Shown: positions 24,753 through 33,594, counted from the stretch's first letter. The stretch is 64,000 nucleotides of DNA from Candidatus Defluviilinea gracilis (GCA_016716235.1 JADJWS010000002.1:372001-436000), one strand, 5' to 3'. The notes: generated from the letters alone by a model not told the origin. A program made the numbers and translations.

Positions 24753-25448
24753 ATGGAAATCAAATTAACGATTGACAACCAGGAAGTCACCGCCGAACAA
24801 GGGAAAACCCTGTTAGACATTGCCCGCGAAATCGGGGCGGATGTGCCGACGATCTGTTATCACGACGCCACGACGGCAAATGGGTTATGCCGAATGTGTG
24901 TTGTGGAGGTGGAGGGGCAAAGGACGCTTCAGCCGGCGTGCGTTGTTCAGGCGGGGGAGGGGATGAAGGTCCGCACGCGAAGCGAGAAGGTCGTCCGCGC
25001 GCGCAAGACGATTCTGGAGATGCTCGACTCTACGATGGACTTGTCTGAAGCGGACGAAATCCAAGGAATGCTGAAGACGTATGGCGCGGAGGCGAATCGC
25101 TTCCCCGATGCCGAGCGCCGCGAGTCGGGCGTCAAAGACGACAACCCGATGTACATCCGCGATTACTCGAAGTGCCTGTTATGCTGGCGTTGCGTGCAAG
25201 TCTGCGCGGAGGACGCGCAATACACATACGCCATCAACTTTGAGGGGCGCGGGTTTGAAACGCAGATCGGCACCTTCTTCGATAAAACCATCCCTGAAAC
25301 AACATGCGTGTTGTGCGGTCAATGCGTGGCGGTGTGCCCGACGGGCGCGTTGAAGCCGAAGCGCGAGTATTTGTTGCAACAGGGGATGAGCCCGAGCGAG
25401 ATCAGCGTGTTGAATACGGGAAGAAAAAAGAGAAAGGTCAAAAGTTGA
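24753..25448 (+). CDS. Iron-sulfur subunit of formate dehydrogenase (NuoG N-terminal/HoxU-like)
   Basis: The 231-residue electron-transfer subunit has an N-terminal plant-type [2Fe-2S] domain with the spacing C-x10-C-x2-C-x13-C (CYHDATTANGLCRMCVVEV). Two ferredoxin-type [4Fe-4S] motifs follow: CLLCWRCVQVC and CVLCGQCVAVCPTGAL. The His/Cys cluster that normally sits between them in NuoG and HoxU (HPLDC-like, then CxxC) is absent; the region reads TMDLSEADEIQGML instead. The ATG at 24753 has GGAG eight bases upstream; an in-frame start at 24699 would overlap the preceding gene. The subunit should bridge the molybdenum subunit and the flavin subunit. Confidence 0.88.
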   Translation: MEIKLTIDNQEVTAEQGKTLLDIAREIGADVPTICYHDATTANGLCRMCVVEVEGQRTLQPACVVQAGEGMKVRTRSEKVVRARKTILEMLDSTMDLSEADEIQGMLKTYGAEANRFPDAERRESGVKDDNPMYIRDYSKCLLCWRCVQVCAEDAQYTYAINFEGRGFETQIGTFFDKTIPETTCVLCGQCVAVCPTGALKPKREYLLQQGMSPSEISVLNTGRKKRKVKS

Positions 25449-25450
25449 GA

Positions 25451-25474
25451 GTCGCAAGTCATCCGACTTGCGAC
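25451..25474. repeat. Perfect 10-bp hairpin between FDH genes
   Basis: GTCGCAAGTC (25451-25460) pairs with GACTTGCGAC (25465-25474) around ATCC. It sits inside the operon, between the stop of the FeS subunit and the ribosome site of the catalytic subunit. It may set relative expression or be an inserted palindrome. Confidence 0.65.
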
Positions 25475-25503
25475 GGTAGACCTTTGACGCGATTGGAGAG
25501 ACT

Positions 25504-27720
25504 ATGATCAAACCCGACCGCATGACCACCACCACCTGCCCCTACTGCGGCGTGGGATGCAATTTGCAGTTGCACATCAAAGACGACTTTATTTACAAAG
25601 TCACCTCGCCGTTCGATTCGCCTGTCAATCAGGGAAATTTGTGCGTGAAGGGACGCTTCGGCTACGACTTTATCTATCATCCCAAGCGTGTGACGACGCC
25701 TCTTGTGCGAAGATACCTGCTCGAAGGCAAGCCGAAACCCGCAGGGCGCGAACAAGTCTTTGCAGTCAGCGTCGACGGCGCGCCAATCACTGATTCGCAA
25801 ATCTCCAATCTTTGGGATTGGGTCGTCACAGACTGGGAAACGGCATTAAACATCACTGCCGATCACCTCGCGCGCATCTACAAACGCGACGGCTCGGACG
25901 CGATGGCGGTTTATTGTTGCGCCAAAGCCACCAACGAAGATAATTATCTCCTGCAAAAAATGTGGAGGGCGTTGTTCCGCACGAATAATGTGGACCATTG
26001 CACGCGCCTATGTCATGCGGGGAGCGTGGTTGCCCTGCTTCAGGCGCTGGGAACGTCGGCGATGAGCAACACAGCCTCACAGGTGGCGTTGAACGACGTG
26101 TTCATCGTCACCGGCTCGAACACGGGCGAGAATCATCCGATCATCGCCCTGCAAATGAAAGAAGCGGTCAGGAAAAACGGCGCAAAGATGATCGTTATCG
26201 ACCCGCGCCGCATCGACCTGGTGGATTTCGCAGAGTTATGGCTCCCGCTCAAGCCCGGCACAAACGTTCCTGTTTTTTCCGCGATGGCGCATGTGATCGT
26301 CAAAGAGAATCTCATTAACGCAGAGTTCATTGCCAATCGCGCCGAAGGGTACAACGAATTCGTCGAGTCGCTCGAAAAGTTCACGCCTGAATTTGCGGAG
26401 GCAATCTCCGGTGTGCCCGCCGAGGATATTCGCAAAGCGGCGCGTTTATACGCCACAGCAAACAATGCCGCAATCTATTGGGGCATGGGTATTTCGCAAC
26501 TTTCACACGGCACGGCATCGGCGCTTGGGCTTGTGAACCTTGCGTTGCTCACAGGGCATATCGGGCGCGATGGAACGGGGTTGAATCCGTTGCGCGGGCA
26601 AAACAATGTGCAAGGCGCGAGCGATATGGGGGCGATGCCGTTCTTTTATCCCGGCTATCAGCGCGTGGATAATGAGGAACTCGCGGCGAAATGGGAAAAA
26701 TTATGGAATATCGAACCCAATGGGCTTTCGCGCAAGCTTGGGCTCACCACCACCGAGATTTTAAGTCACGCGCATGAAGGCGGCGTGCGCGCGCTCTTCA
26801 TCATGGGCGAGAACCCGATGATGTCTGAGCCGAATCTCAACGAGACGCGCAGACACATGCAAGAGTTGGAATTCCTCGTCTCGCAGGATATTTTCATCAA
26901 CGAGTCCGGCGCGTTTGCCGACGTCTTCCTGCCTGCGACTCCGTTCGCCGAAAAAGATGGAACATTCTCCAACACAGACCGTCGCGTGCAACGCGTGCGT
27001 ACGGCTCAACCTCCGCGCGGAGATTCGCGCCCTGATTGGAAAATTCTCTGCGACTTGGCGCTTCGCCTCGAATCTCGACTGGGGGTTGCTACAAGCCATT
27101 GGGCATATTCCCACCCCGAGGAGATCCTGCGCGAGGTTGCCTCCTTGAGCAAAGATTATGCCGGCATTACCTACGAACGCATCGAGAAAGTCGGCTTGAT
27201 CTATCCCGTGCCGACGCTCGACCACCCCGGCACCCCGACGCTGTTCAAGGAAACCTTCCCGCGCGGCAAGGGTAAATTCATCGGCGTGGATTATGTGCCG
27301 GTAAAGGAACCTGTGGATGACGAATATCCGTTCATCCTCACCACTGGTCGCCTGCTCGAGCATTGGCACGGCGGCACAATGACGCGCCATTCGGCGATCG
27401 ACGAGGTGTACCCGGAGGCGCGAGTCGAAATCCATCCTGCAGACGCGGAGATGCATGGCATTGCGAATAACATGCCTGTGCGCGTCACCTCGCGCCGCGG
27501 CGAGGTGGTCGCCCGCGCCACCGTCACCGAAAAGACCACAGTGGGCGTGGTGTTTATTCCCTGGCATTTCCACGAAGCCGCCGCGAACCTGCTGACGAAT
27601 GACGCGCTCGATCCGCAGGCAAAGATTCCCGAATTCAAAGCGTGCGCCGTGCAGGTATTCCCGGCGCGGGAGAGCGAGTTGGCGAATCCGGAGAATGTTT
27701 TGGCTAGAGGGAGATATTAG
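25504..27720 (+). CDS. Formate dehydrogenase catalytic subunit, Mo/W-bis-MGD, Cys form
   Basis: The 738-residue protein is an FdhF-type molybdopterin oxidoreductase that interconverts formate and CO2. The N-terminal [4Fe-4S] motif is CPYCGVGC followed by NLCVKG. The metal ligand region DHCTRLCHAGSVVALLQALG has Cys170 where FdhF of enteric bacteria has selenocysteine, and the His after it is conserved. SNTGENHPI, KMIVIDPRRIDL, LRGQNNVQGASDMG and the C-terminal TGRLLEHWHGGTMTRHS match the four-domain fold. It has no signal peptide and no N-terminal NuoG-like extension, so electrons must leave through the separate FeS subunit encoded upstream. GGAGAG precedes the ATG. No fdhD is in view. Confidence 0.93.
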   Translation: MIKPDRMTTTTCPYCGVGCNLQLHIKDDFIYKVTSPFDSPVNQGNLCVKGRFGYDFIYHPKRVTTPLVRRYLLEGKPKPAGREQVFAVSVDGAPITDSQISNLWDWVVTDWETALNITADHLARIYKRDGSDAMAVYCCAKATNEDNYLLQKMWRALFRTNNVDHCTRLCHAGSVVALLQALGTSAMSNTASQVALNDVFIVTGSNTGENHPIIALQMKEAVRKNGAKMIVIDPRRIDLVDFAELWLPLKPGTNVPVFSAMAHVIVKENLINAEFIANRAEGYNEFVESLEKFTPEFAEAISGVPAEDIRKAARLYATANNAAIYWGMGISQLSHGTASALGLVNLALLTGHIGRDGTGLNPLRGQNNVQGASDMGAMPFFYPGYQRVDNEELAAKWEKLWNIEPNGLSRKLGLTTTEILSHAHEGGVRALFIMGENPMMSEPNLNETRRHMQELEFLVSQDIFINESGAFADVFLPATPFAEKDGTFSNTDRRVQRVRTAQPPRGDSRPDWKILCDLALRLESRLGVATSHWAYSHPEEILREVASLSKDYAGITYERIEKVGLIYPVPTLDHPGTPTLFKETFPRGKGKFIGVDYVPVKEPVDDEYPFILTTGRLLEHWHGGTMTRHSAIDEVYPEARVEIHPADAEMHGIANNMPVRVTSRRGEVVARATVTEKTTVGVVFIPWHFHEAAANLLTNDALDPQAKIPEFKACAVQVFPARESELANPENVLARGRY

Positions 27721-27750
27721 GGTTCGTAAAAATATAAATTCCCTGGTGAG

Positions 27751-27847
27751 GATGCAGTTCGATTTGCTTGGCAATTCGTGCATCCCGCTCGTAGTGCAAC
27801 TGCGAGCGAACAAACATAGGGGAAGTTATTAATTTATCGACCCTTAG
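27751..27847. repeat. Two-hairpin dispersed element, copy B (inverted)
   Basis: Read on the minus strand, this copy has the same order as copy A at 7853-7943: CTAAGGGTCGATAAATTAAT, GTTTGTTCGC, hairpin 1, then the GGATGCACGA-type hairpin 2. Hairpin 1 differs by a T:A to C:G pair change that keeps pairing. It lies 30 bases after the FDH operon. Confidence 0.85.
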
Positions 27848-27890
27848 CTTGGCGTCCAAAAATCAAACTGTCAAACGGCGGGTAAAATCA

Positions 27891-27924
27891 AAACTCGGAG
27901 ATTTTGAAAATCTCCGAGTTTTTT
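27891..27924. terminator. Bidirectional terminator between FDH operon and zwf
   Basis: AAACTCGGAGATTTT (27891-27905) pairs with AAAATCTCCGAGTTT (27907-27921), with T-rich runs outward on both strands. It serves the convergent genes. Confidence 0.88.
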
Positions 27925-27926
27925 CG

Positions 27927-29387
27927 CTACTCCTTCCTCCCATCTAACATAGACCAAATCCTTCCATCCCGCGCCAGCAACGCGTCCGCTTTGGCGGGAC
28001 CCCACGAGCCGACATCGTATGCGGCGAGGGGTTGACTTGTGGACTTCCACGCTTCGAGGATCGGGTCAATGAGTCCCCAGGCGGTTTCTACTTCGTCGGC
28101 GCGCGTGAATAAAGAGGCGTCACCAGTGATCGTGTCGAGTAAGAGGCGTTCGTAGGCTTCGGGGATTGCCGCCTTGCCGAACGAGTCCGCGTAGTGGAAT
28201 TCCATGTCTACTGGGCGCGTCTCTGAAATTGTATCGGGGACTTTCGCCTCAAATCGCCAATGCACGCCTTCATCGGGTTGCAGAAAGAGGACGAGCATGT
28301 TCGGGTTGAGACCGCCATCGGACGCGTTGAACAACATGTGTGGCGGTTCTTTAAACTGGACCGTGATCTGACTCACCTTTTCTTTCAACGCTTTCCCCGA
28401 CCTCAAATAGAACGGGACTCCCTGCCAGCGCCAGTTGTCCACTTGTAGTTTGAGCGCGGCAAACGTGGGAGTTTTGGAATCGGGGTTGACGCCGTCCTCT
28501 TTCAAGAATCCCTTGTATTGCGCGCGGACGGCATTCTGCGCGACCGCCTCCGAGTTCATCGGGCGGATCGAACACAAGACTTTAACTTTTTCGTTTCTCA
28601 GCGCGTTCGCCTCGAACGACGAGGGCGGCTCCATCGCAACGAGCGAGAGTATTTGCAAAAGATGATTCTGGAACATGTCGCGCATCACGCCGACGCCGTC
28701 GTAGAAACGTCCGCGATGTTCCACGCCGACTTTCTCCGCGACGGTGATCTCGACATGGTCAATGTAGTTGCGGTTCCACAACGGCTCGAAGATGGTGTTG
28801 GCAAAGCGCGTGACCAAAATATTTTGCACGGTCTCTTTGCCGAGGTAGTGGTCAATGCGATAGATCTGATTCTCGTTCAAGGTTTTGTGAATTTGCTCAT
28901 TGAGTTTCCGCGCCGAGTCGAGGTCTATGCCGAACGGTTTCTCGATGACGACGCGCCGCCAACCGCCGTTTTCTGTCAACTGTTCGGTGATGCCCAACAG
29001 GTCAATGATGTGTGGGAAAATCCCCGGCGGCGTTGCCATGTAGTAAATGCGATTTCCCGCGTCGCCCTCCCATTTGGTGGTGGCTTCACTAAGTTTTTCG
29101 AAGTCGTCGAGTGTGTCGTAATTGCCTTGCAGGTAAAAAAGATGCGGCGCGAAATCTGCCCACTGTTCAGGCTTGAACTCGAACGAAGCGAACTTTTTGA
29201 CGCCCTCTTCAAGATGCGCGCGAAATGCTTCGTCGGTGAACGCAGTTCCGCCGTAGCCGATGATGCGGAATTGTTTGGGCAGCCGTCCCTTGCGGCAGAC
29301 GTTGAACAGCGACGGGATGAGTTTGCGCTGGGTGAGGTCGCCCGACGCGCCGAAGATGATGATGGAAGTGGGGAGTCCGTTTGCCAT
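27927..29387 (-). CDS. zwf: Glucose-6-phosphate dehydrogenase
   Basis: The 486-residue enzyme oxidises glucose 6-phosphate to 6-phosphogluconolactone with NAD(P)+. The nucleotide-binding loop IIFGASGDLTQRKL lies at residues about 8-21, and the active-site signature RIDHYLGKE near residue 180 contains the substrate Lys and catalytic His. EKPFGIDL and the C-terminal beta-sheet domain match the family in order and length. The ATG at 29387 has GAGGA six bases upstream; the in-frame start at 29414 would add nine residues lying in a palindromic repeat. It is the last gene of a pgl-gnd-zwf run that supplies all three enzymes of the oxidative pentose phosphate branch. Confidence 0.95.
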   Translation of the reverse strand: MANGLPTSIIIFGASGDLTQRKLIPSLFNVCRKGRLPKQFRIIGYGGTAFTDEAFRAHLEEGVKKFASFEFKPEQWADFAPHLFYLQGNYDTLDDFEKLSEATTKWEGDAGNRIYYMATPPGIFPHIIDLLGITEQLTENGGWRRVVIEKPFGIDLDSARKLNEQIHKTLNENQIYRIDHYLGKETVQNILVTRFANTIFEPLWNRNYIDHVEITVAEKVGVEHRGRFYDGVGVMRDMFQNHLLQILSLVAMEPPSSFEANALRNEKVKVLCSIRPMNSEAVAQNAVRAQYKGFLKEDGVNPDSKTPTFAALKLQVDNWRWQGVPFYLRSGKALKEKVSQITVQFKEPPHMLFNASDGGLNPNMLVLFLQPDEGVHWRFEAKVPDTISETRPVDMEFHYADSFGKAAIPEAYERLLLDTITGDASLFTRADEVETAWGLIDPILEAWKSTSQPLAAYDVGSWGPAKADALLARDGRIWSMLDGRKE

Positions 29388-29400
29388 TGAATCCTCGTTT

Positions 29401-29464
29401 TGCCACAGAGACACAGAGTCGCGGAGAAATTATTTTTTCTCTGTGTCTCAGCGACTCTGTGGCA
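29401..29464. repeat. Long imperfect palindrome, CACAGAG dialect
   Basis: TGCCACAGAG (29401-29410) pairs with CTCTGTGGCA (29455-29464); inner words ACACAGAG and CTCTGTGT also pair with an offset. It fills the gap between gnd and zwf in the operon. Confidence 0.75.
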
Positions 29465-29466
29465 GA

Positions 29467-30375
29467 TCACTCTGCTTTCTTAATTGCATGCCCGCCGAAT
29501 TGATTGCGCAACGCGGACAACATACGCGCGGTGTAGTTCTCTTCATCGCGGCTGGCGAGTCGCATTTGCAGCGCGAGAGTCAGCACGGGCGCAGGCACAT
29601 TGAGGTCAATTGATTCGAACACCGTCCAGCGCCCCTCGCCCGAATCAGCCACCCACGGTTTGATCTCTGAAAGGCTCGCGTCCTCGTCCAATGCGCGCGC
29701 GGCGAGGTCGAGCAGCCACGAGCGGACAACGCTTCCGTATTGCCAGATGTGCGAGATCTGCGCGAGGTCCAAGCCAAACTCCTCTTTCGCTTTCATTACG
29801 CTGAACCCTTCCGCGTATGCCTGCATCATGCCGTATTCGATTCCATTGTGAACCATTTTGACGAAATGACCCGCGCCATGCGGACCGACTCGTCCCCAGC
29901 CTTGATCGGCGGCGGGAGCCAACGTCTCGAAAATAGGACGCATCTTTTCCACGACTTCGGGCTTGCCTCCAACCATCAGGCTGTATCCCTCCTTCAAGCC
30001 CCACACCCCGCCGCTTGTGCCGCTGTCAATGAATTCGATTCCCTTCGCTTCGAGCAACTCCGCGTGACGGATCGAATCTTTGTAATTGGAGTTTCCGCCG
30101 TCAATGACGACATCGCCCTTTGAAAGTAGTTCCGACAATTCTTGAATCGTATCGTCCGTTGGTTTCCCAGCGGGAATCATCGTCCACACTACACGCGGGG
30201 CTTTCAATTTCCCTACTGCTTCTTTCAATGAACTTGCGCCGTCCGCACCGACTTTTTTCGCCTCTTCGACATTCGCGGCTGTGCGGTCATATCCCACCAC
30301 GCGATGCCCTCCTCCGATGAGACGTGTCGTCATATTCAACCCCATCTTCCCAAGTCCGATCATTGCGAGTTCCAT
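29467..30375 (-). CDS. gnd: 6-phosphogluconate dehydrogenase (decarboxylating), short form
   Basis: The 302-residue protein is the short GndA/YqeC-type 6-phosphogluconate dehydrogenase, which yields ribulose 5-phosphate, CO2 and NAD(P)H. The N-terminal Rossmann loop is IGLGKMGLNMTTRL, followed by VVGYDRT at the coenzyme-selecting end of beta 2. The substrate loop IDGGNSNYKDS, the active-site DSGTSGGVWG and the catalytic Lys in HFVKMVHNGIEYGMMQA match the family. Classical enzymes are about 470 residues, so this is the short class, often NAD-preferring; that preference is not shown here. AGGAG lies seven bases before the ATG. It is flanked by two palindromes within the operon. Confidence 0.92.
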   Translation of the reverse strand: MELAMIGLGKMGLNMTTRLIGGGHRVVGYDRTAANVEEAKKVGADGASSLKEAVGKLKAPRVVWTMIPAGKPTDDTIQELSELLSKGDVVIDGGNSNYKDSIRHAELLEAKGIEFIDSGTSGGVWGLKEGYSLMVGGKPEVVEKMRPIFETLAPAADQGWGRVGPHGAGHFVKMVHNGIEYGMMQAYAEGFSVMKAKEEFGLDLAQISHIWQYGSVVRSWLLDLAARALDEDASLSEIKPWVADSGEGRWTVFESIDLNVPAPVLTLALQMRLASRDEENYTARMLSALRNQFGGHAIKKAE

Positions 30376-30391
30376 TTTTTCTCCTCTTTTC

Positions 30392-30424
30392 AGACCTCAC
30401 AGGTCTTAAAGACCTGTGAGGTCT
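30392..30424. repeat. Perfect 14-bp palindrome between pgl and gnd
   Basis: AGACCTCACAGGTC (30392-30405) pairs with GACCTGTGAGGTCT (30411-30424) around TTAAA. In the direction of transcription (minus strand) no T-run follows, so it probably does not end the operon. It is another palindromic insertion type. Confidence 0.7.
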
Positions 30425-30430
30425 TTTATA

Positions 30431-31195
30431 TCAACCTTCACAAATCTTCAATCCCTTTAACTTCCTCGGCAACTTGCTCGCCGCGGATTCGTCCACTAAC
30501 CAAATCAATTGACCATCTTTCGGGTCAATGCGTTGCGCGGGATATACCTCGGGATTATATCTTTCGCTCAACACATGCGCCAACGCTTCAGCCTTCTTCT
30601 CGCCTGTCGCCATGAAGACGATCATCCGCGCTTGGTTGAAGACGAGTTGAGTCAGCGTCACGCGGTTGGCGGGGCGGTCTTGATACTTCGCAGTGACTGC
30701 AATCACAGGCTCATCCACTTGCACAAGCGAGTTGGGAAACAACGACGCGGTGTGCCCATCTTCGCCCATGCCGAGGTAGATGAGATCGAAGCGCGGAAAA
30801 TCTAAATTTGAATCGGCGAATGTTTTCAATGTTCCAGCATATTTTTTCGAAGCAGAGGCTGGGTCGAGTTCGCCCAACACGCGATGGATATTTGATTCAG
30901 GGATCGCCACCTTGCTCAACAAAAGTTCATCCGCTTGACGAAAGTTGCTCCCCGCATCGTCGGGCGGGACACAGCGCTCATCGCCCCAAAAGACATGAAC
31001 CTTGCTCCATTCAACTTGATCGCGATAGTCGGAGGCGAGAAGTTGAAAGAGGCGTGTTGGTGAATTGCCTCCGTTTAATGCGACGAGGAAACGAGTCTGT
31101 TCGAGGAGGGCGCGATGACTTTGCTCAACGAACAGATTCGCGGCATGTCGGCTGAGTCGTTCGGAATCGTGGAAGATGCGGAGTTCGGGTTTCAT
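30431..31195 (-). CDS. pgl: 6-phosphogluconolactonase
   Basis: The 254-residue enzyme of the DevB/Pgl family hydrolyses 6-phosphogluconolactone. ALNGGNSPTRLFQLLA near residue 40 is the phosphate-binding GGxTP-like loop, VHVFWGDERCVPPDDAGSNF is the active-site segment, and DLIYLGMGEDGHTASLFPN contains the conserved GxDGHTASLFP motif (here with Glu in the third position). It is the first gene of the pgl-gnd-zwf operon. The upstream 300 bases contain a long palindromic repeat, and a TATAAC box lies within about 35 bases of the start. Confidence 0.93.
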   Translation of the reverse strand: MKPELRIFHDSERLSRHAANLFVEQSHRALLEQTRFLVALNGGNSPTRLFQLLASDYRDQVEWSKVHVFWGDERCVPPDDAGSNFRQADELLLSKVAIPESNIHRVLGELDPASASKKYAGTLKTFADSNLDFPRFDLIYLGMGEDGHTASLFPNSLVQVDEPVIAVTAKYQDRPANRVTLTQLVFNQARMIVFMATGEKKAEALAHVLSERYNPEVYPAQRIDPKDGQLIWLVDESAASKLPRKLKGLKICEG

Positions 31196-31200
31196 GTTTT

Positions 31201-31275
31201 CTTACCGCTAAGAACGCGAAGAGCGCAAAAGTTATAGGTTTTCTTGGCGAACTTCGCGTGCTTTGCGGTTGATAA
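31201..31275. repeat. Long imperfect palindrome, GCAAAG dialect, copy 2
   Basis: Arms CCGCTAAGAACGCGAAGAGC and CTTCGCGTGCTTTGCGG flank an AT-rich centre. The right arm is nearly the same as in the copies near 19250 and 34800. Confidence 0.65.
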
Positions 31276-31438
31276 AGTTGTATCGAGTAGAAGTCACTAA
31301 AAGCGTGACCTACATAAGACTGGTAAGGAAAAGCGAATTTCGCGGTTCAAAGAGGAGAAAAAGGACGAGGGGGAGAAAATGTTGATCGAAGCGTGAACAG
31401 GCAGAGGCGGCGAGAGATGCGATGCACTTCATCCTGCT
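31276..31438. other. Intergenic stretch without recognised content
   Basis: About 160 bases between a palindromic repeat and the promoter of the EF-G-like gene. It is purine-rich on the plus strand near 31350-31380. I see no gene, RNA fold or further repeat. Confidence 0.4.
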
Positions 31439-31467
31439 TTGACAATTCAATTGAGTTTGTTTACAAT
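31439..31467 (+). promoter_or_regulatory. Consensus promoter of the EF-G-like gene
   Basis: A perfect TTGACA (31439-31444), a 17-base spacer and TACAAT (31462-31467). The leader is about 40 bases. Confidence 0.85.
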
Positions 31468-31512
31468 CATGCGACTTGCATCACATCCCATCTGCATAGG
31501 AAGGGCTTTTCG

Positions 31513-33594
31513 ATGAAAGAGTATACCACTGAGTTTTTACGTAACGTTGCGCTGGTGTCGCATGGCGGCGCGGGGAAAACCATGTTGGCGGAATCGTTTT
31601 TGCATGTAACGGGGGGGACCACACGGCTTGGAAAAGTGGAAGACGGCGCGACAGTCTCCGATTATGACGATGAGGAACATCGTCGAAAAATTTCAATTTA
31701 TTCCAGCGTTATCCCAATCGAACATCGCGATCACAAGATCAATATCATCGACGCGCCGGGCTACACCGATTTCGTGGGCGAAGCAATTTCCGCGTTGAGT
31801 GTTGCCGATGGCGCGATCATTGTCGTGGACGCGGTTGCCGGCATCGAGGTCGGCACCGAGTTAGCGTGGCGTTATTGCGATGAGTTCAACCTGCCGCGCT
31901 TTTTTGTGATCAACAAGATGGATCGCGATAACGCGGACTTTCAAAAGACATACGACGCCATCAAAGAATTTATAGAAGTGCATGGCAAGCGCGTGGTGCA
32001 AGTGCACATTCCCATTGGTGAGAAGCAAAATTTCAAAGGCGTGGTGGATGTCATCGGCATGAAAGCATACATGGGTGACGGCAAAACAACGGCTGACATC
32101 CCCGCTGAATTAAAAGAAGCGGCAGATGCGGCGCACTTTGCGATGGTGGAAGACGCGGCGGAGGGTGAGGACGAACTGATGGAAAAATATCTCGAGAACG
32201 GTTCTCTCTCGGACGAAGAGATGGTTCGCGGACTTGAAGATGTTGTCTACGCTGGAAGTTTTGTCCCGGTCTTCTGCGCGGCAGGCGCGCGGGAGATCGG
32301 AACGATTGCCCTGCTCAACGACATCATTGACCTGATGCCGCCTCCCGCGCAGGGACCGAAACGAGTTGCGCAAGGGAAGGATGGCGAGGAAGAATTGAAA
32401 CCGTCTGATTCTGAACCGCTCGCCGCGTATGTGTGGAAGACGACTGCTGACCCGTTCGTCGGCAAGATGACGTACTTCCGCGTGTTGCAAGGTTCGATCC
32501 AAGCCGACGCGCATGTGTGGAATCAAAACAAAGGCGCGGACGAACGCATGTCGGGCTTGCATTTTCAGCGCGGCAAAGAAGTCATCCCTGCGAAGGTTGT
32601 CCACGCGGGAGACATCGCCGCCGTCTCAAAGTTGAGCGTCACCGCGACAGGCGACACGTTCTGCGACAAGGGACATCCGCTCATGGTTGCCAAGCCGCAT
32701 TTCCCCGCCGCGTTGTATCGCGTGGCAGTGACTCCCAAGACGCAAGCCGACGCCGCGAAGATCTCGCCAACGCTCACCAAGTTGTGTGAAGAAGATTTGA
32801 CGTTGACCTGGCAGAATGATCCCATCACTCACGAAACCGTGTTGCAAGGCATGGGCGATCAGCACATTGACGTGGCGATCAACCGCGCGCAGACGAAATT
32901 CCAAGTGGGGCTGGGAACGCATCAACCGAAGATTCCATATCGAGAAGGAATCACGCGCAAAGCATCCGCGCAATATCGCCACAAAAAACAGACAGGCGGC
33001 GCGGGCCAGTTTGGCGAAGTGCATCTGCGCATCGAGCCTCTGCCCTCCGCCGATTTTGAATTCGACGATGAACTCGTGGGGATGAATCTTTCCAAGTCCT
33101 ATTTGCCGCCCATCGAAAAGGGAATCAAAGCCACGATGGAGCGCGGCGCGTTCGCAGGCTACCCGATGAGCAATGTAAAGGTCATCGTGTTCGACGGCAA
33201 AGAACATGAAGTGGATTCAAAACCTGTCGCGTTCGAGATCGCGGGACGCGAAGCGTTCAAACTCGCCGTGCAGGATGCGGGTCCCGTGTTGTTCGAGCCG
33301 ATCATGAATGTCCGCGTCACCATCCCTGATGCAAACATGGGCGATGTGATGAGCGACCTCAACACCCGCCGTGGGCGCGTCCAAGGCACCGATTCGGAAC
33401 GCGGCAACACGGTCATCGTGGCGCACGTCCCAATGGCGGAGATGACGCGCTACACCACGCAACTCCGCTCGATCACAGGCGGGCGCGGTTACTTCACGAT
33501 GGAACTCGATCATTACGATGTTGTCCCGACCCATGTGGCGGGTGCGATCATCGAAGCGCATAAGAAGGAAATGGAGGGGAAGAAGGAGGAGTAG
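31513..33594 (+). CDS. Elongation factor G-like translational GTPase (EF-G2 type)
   Basis: The 693-residue protein has the five-domain layout of EF-G. The GTP-binding elements are the P-loop SHGGAGKTML near residue 17, DAPGYTDFVGE and NKMDRDNADF. The switch I region reads DYDDEEHRRKISI rather than the canonical ERGITI, so the invariant Thr that contacts magnesium is missing, as in the EF-G-like group that includes mycobacterial FusA2. Domain IV contains YRHKKQTGGAGQFGEVHLRI, and the C-terminus ends in the EMEGKKEE tail. The ATG at 31513 is chosen over an in-frame start at 31393 because the consensus promoter lies between them. It is probably not the main translocase: no rpsL/rpsG/tuf neighbours are present. 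Its role is uncertain. Confidence 0.9.
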   Translation: MKEYTTEFLRNVALVSHGGAGKTMLAESFLHVTGGTTRLGKVEDGATVSDYDDEEHRRKISIYSSVIPIEHRDHKINIIDAPGYTDFVGEAISALSVADGAIIVVDAVAGIEVGTELAWRYCDEFNLPRFFVINKMDRDNADFQKTYDAIKEFIEVHGKRVVQVHIPIGEKQNFKGVVDVIGMKAYMGDGKTTADIPAELKEAADAAHFAMVEDAAEGEDELMEKYLENGSLSDEEMVRGLEDVVYAGSFVPVFCAAGAREIGTIALLNDIIDLMPPPAQGPKRVAQGKDGEEELKPSDSEPLAAYVWKTTADPFVGKMTYFRVLQGSIQADAHVWNQNKGADERMSGLHFQRGKEVIPAKVVHAGDIAAVSKLSVTATGDTFCDKGHPLMVAKPHFPAALYRVAVTPKTQADAAKISPTLTKLCEEDLTLTWQNDPITHETVLQGMGDQHIDVAINRAQTKFQVGLGTHQPKIPYREGITRKASAQYRHKKQTGGAGQFGEVHLRIEPLPSADFEFDDELVGMNLSKSYLPPIEKGIKATMERGAFAGYPMSNVKVIVFDGKEHEVDSKPVAFEIAGREAFKLAVQDAGPVLFEPIMNVRVTIPDANMGDVMSDLNTRRGRVQGTDSERGNTVIVAHVPMAEMTRYTTQLRSITGGRGYFTMELDHYDVVPTHVAGAIIEAHKKEMEGKKEE

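Noticed and set aside
26005..26020. Selenocysteine codon in the formate dehydrogenase gene
   Set aside because: The codon at the metal-ligand position is TGT (26011-26013), not TGA. No SECIS-like need arises.
28518..29390. 290-codon open frame opposite zwf
   Set aside because: It is the antisense shadow of a confident zwf gene in GC-rich DNA. Its translation is rich in Arg, His and Val with no motif.
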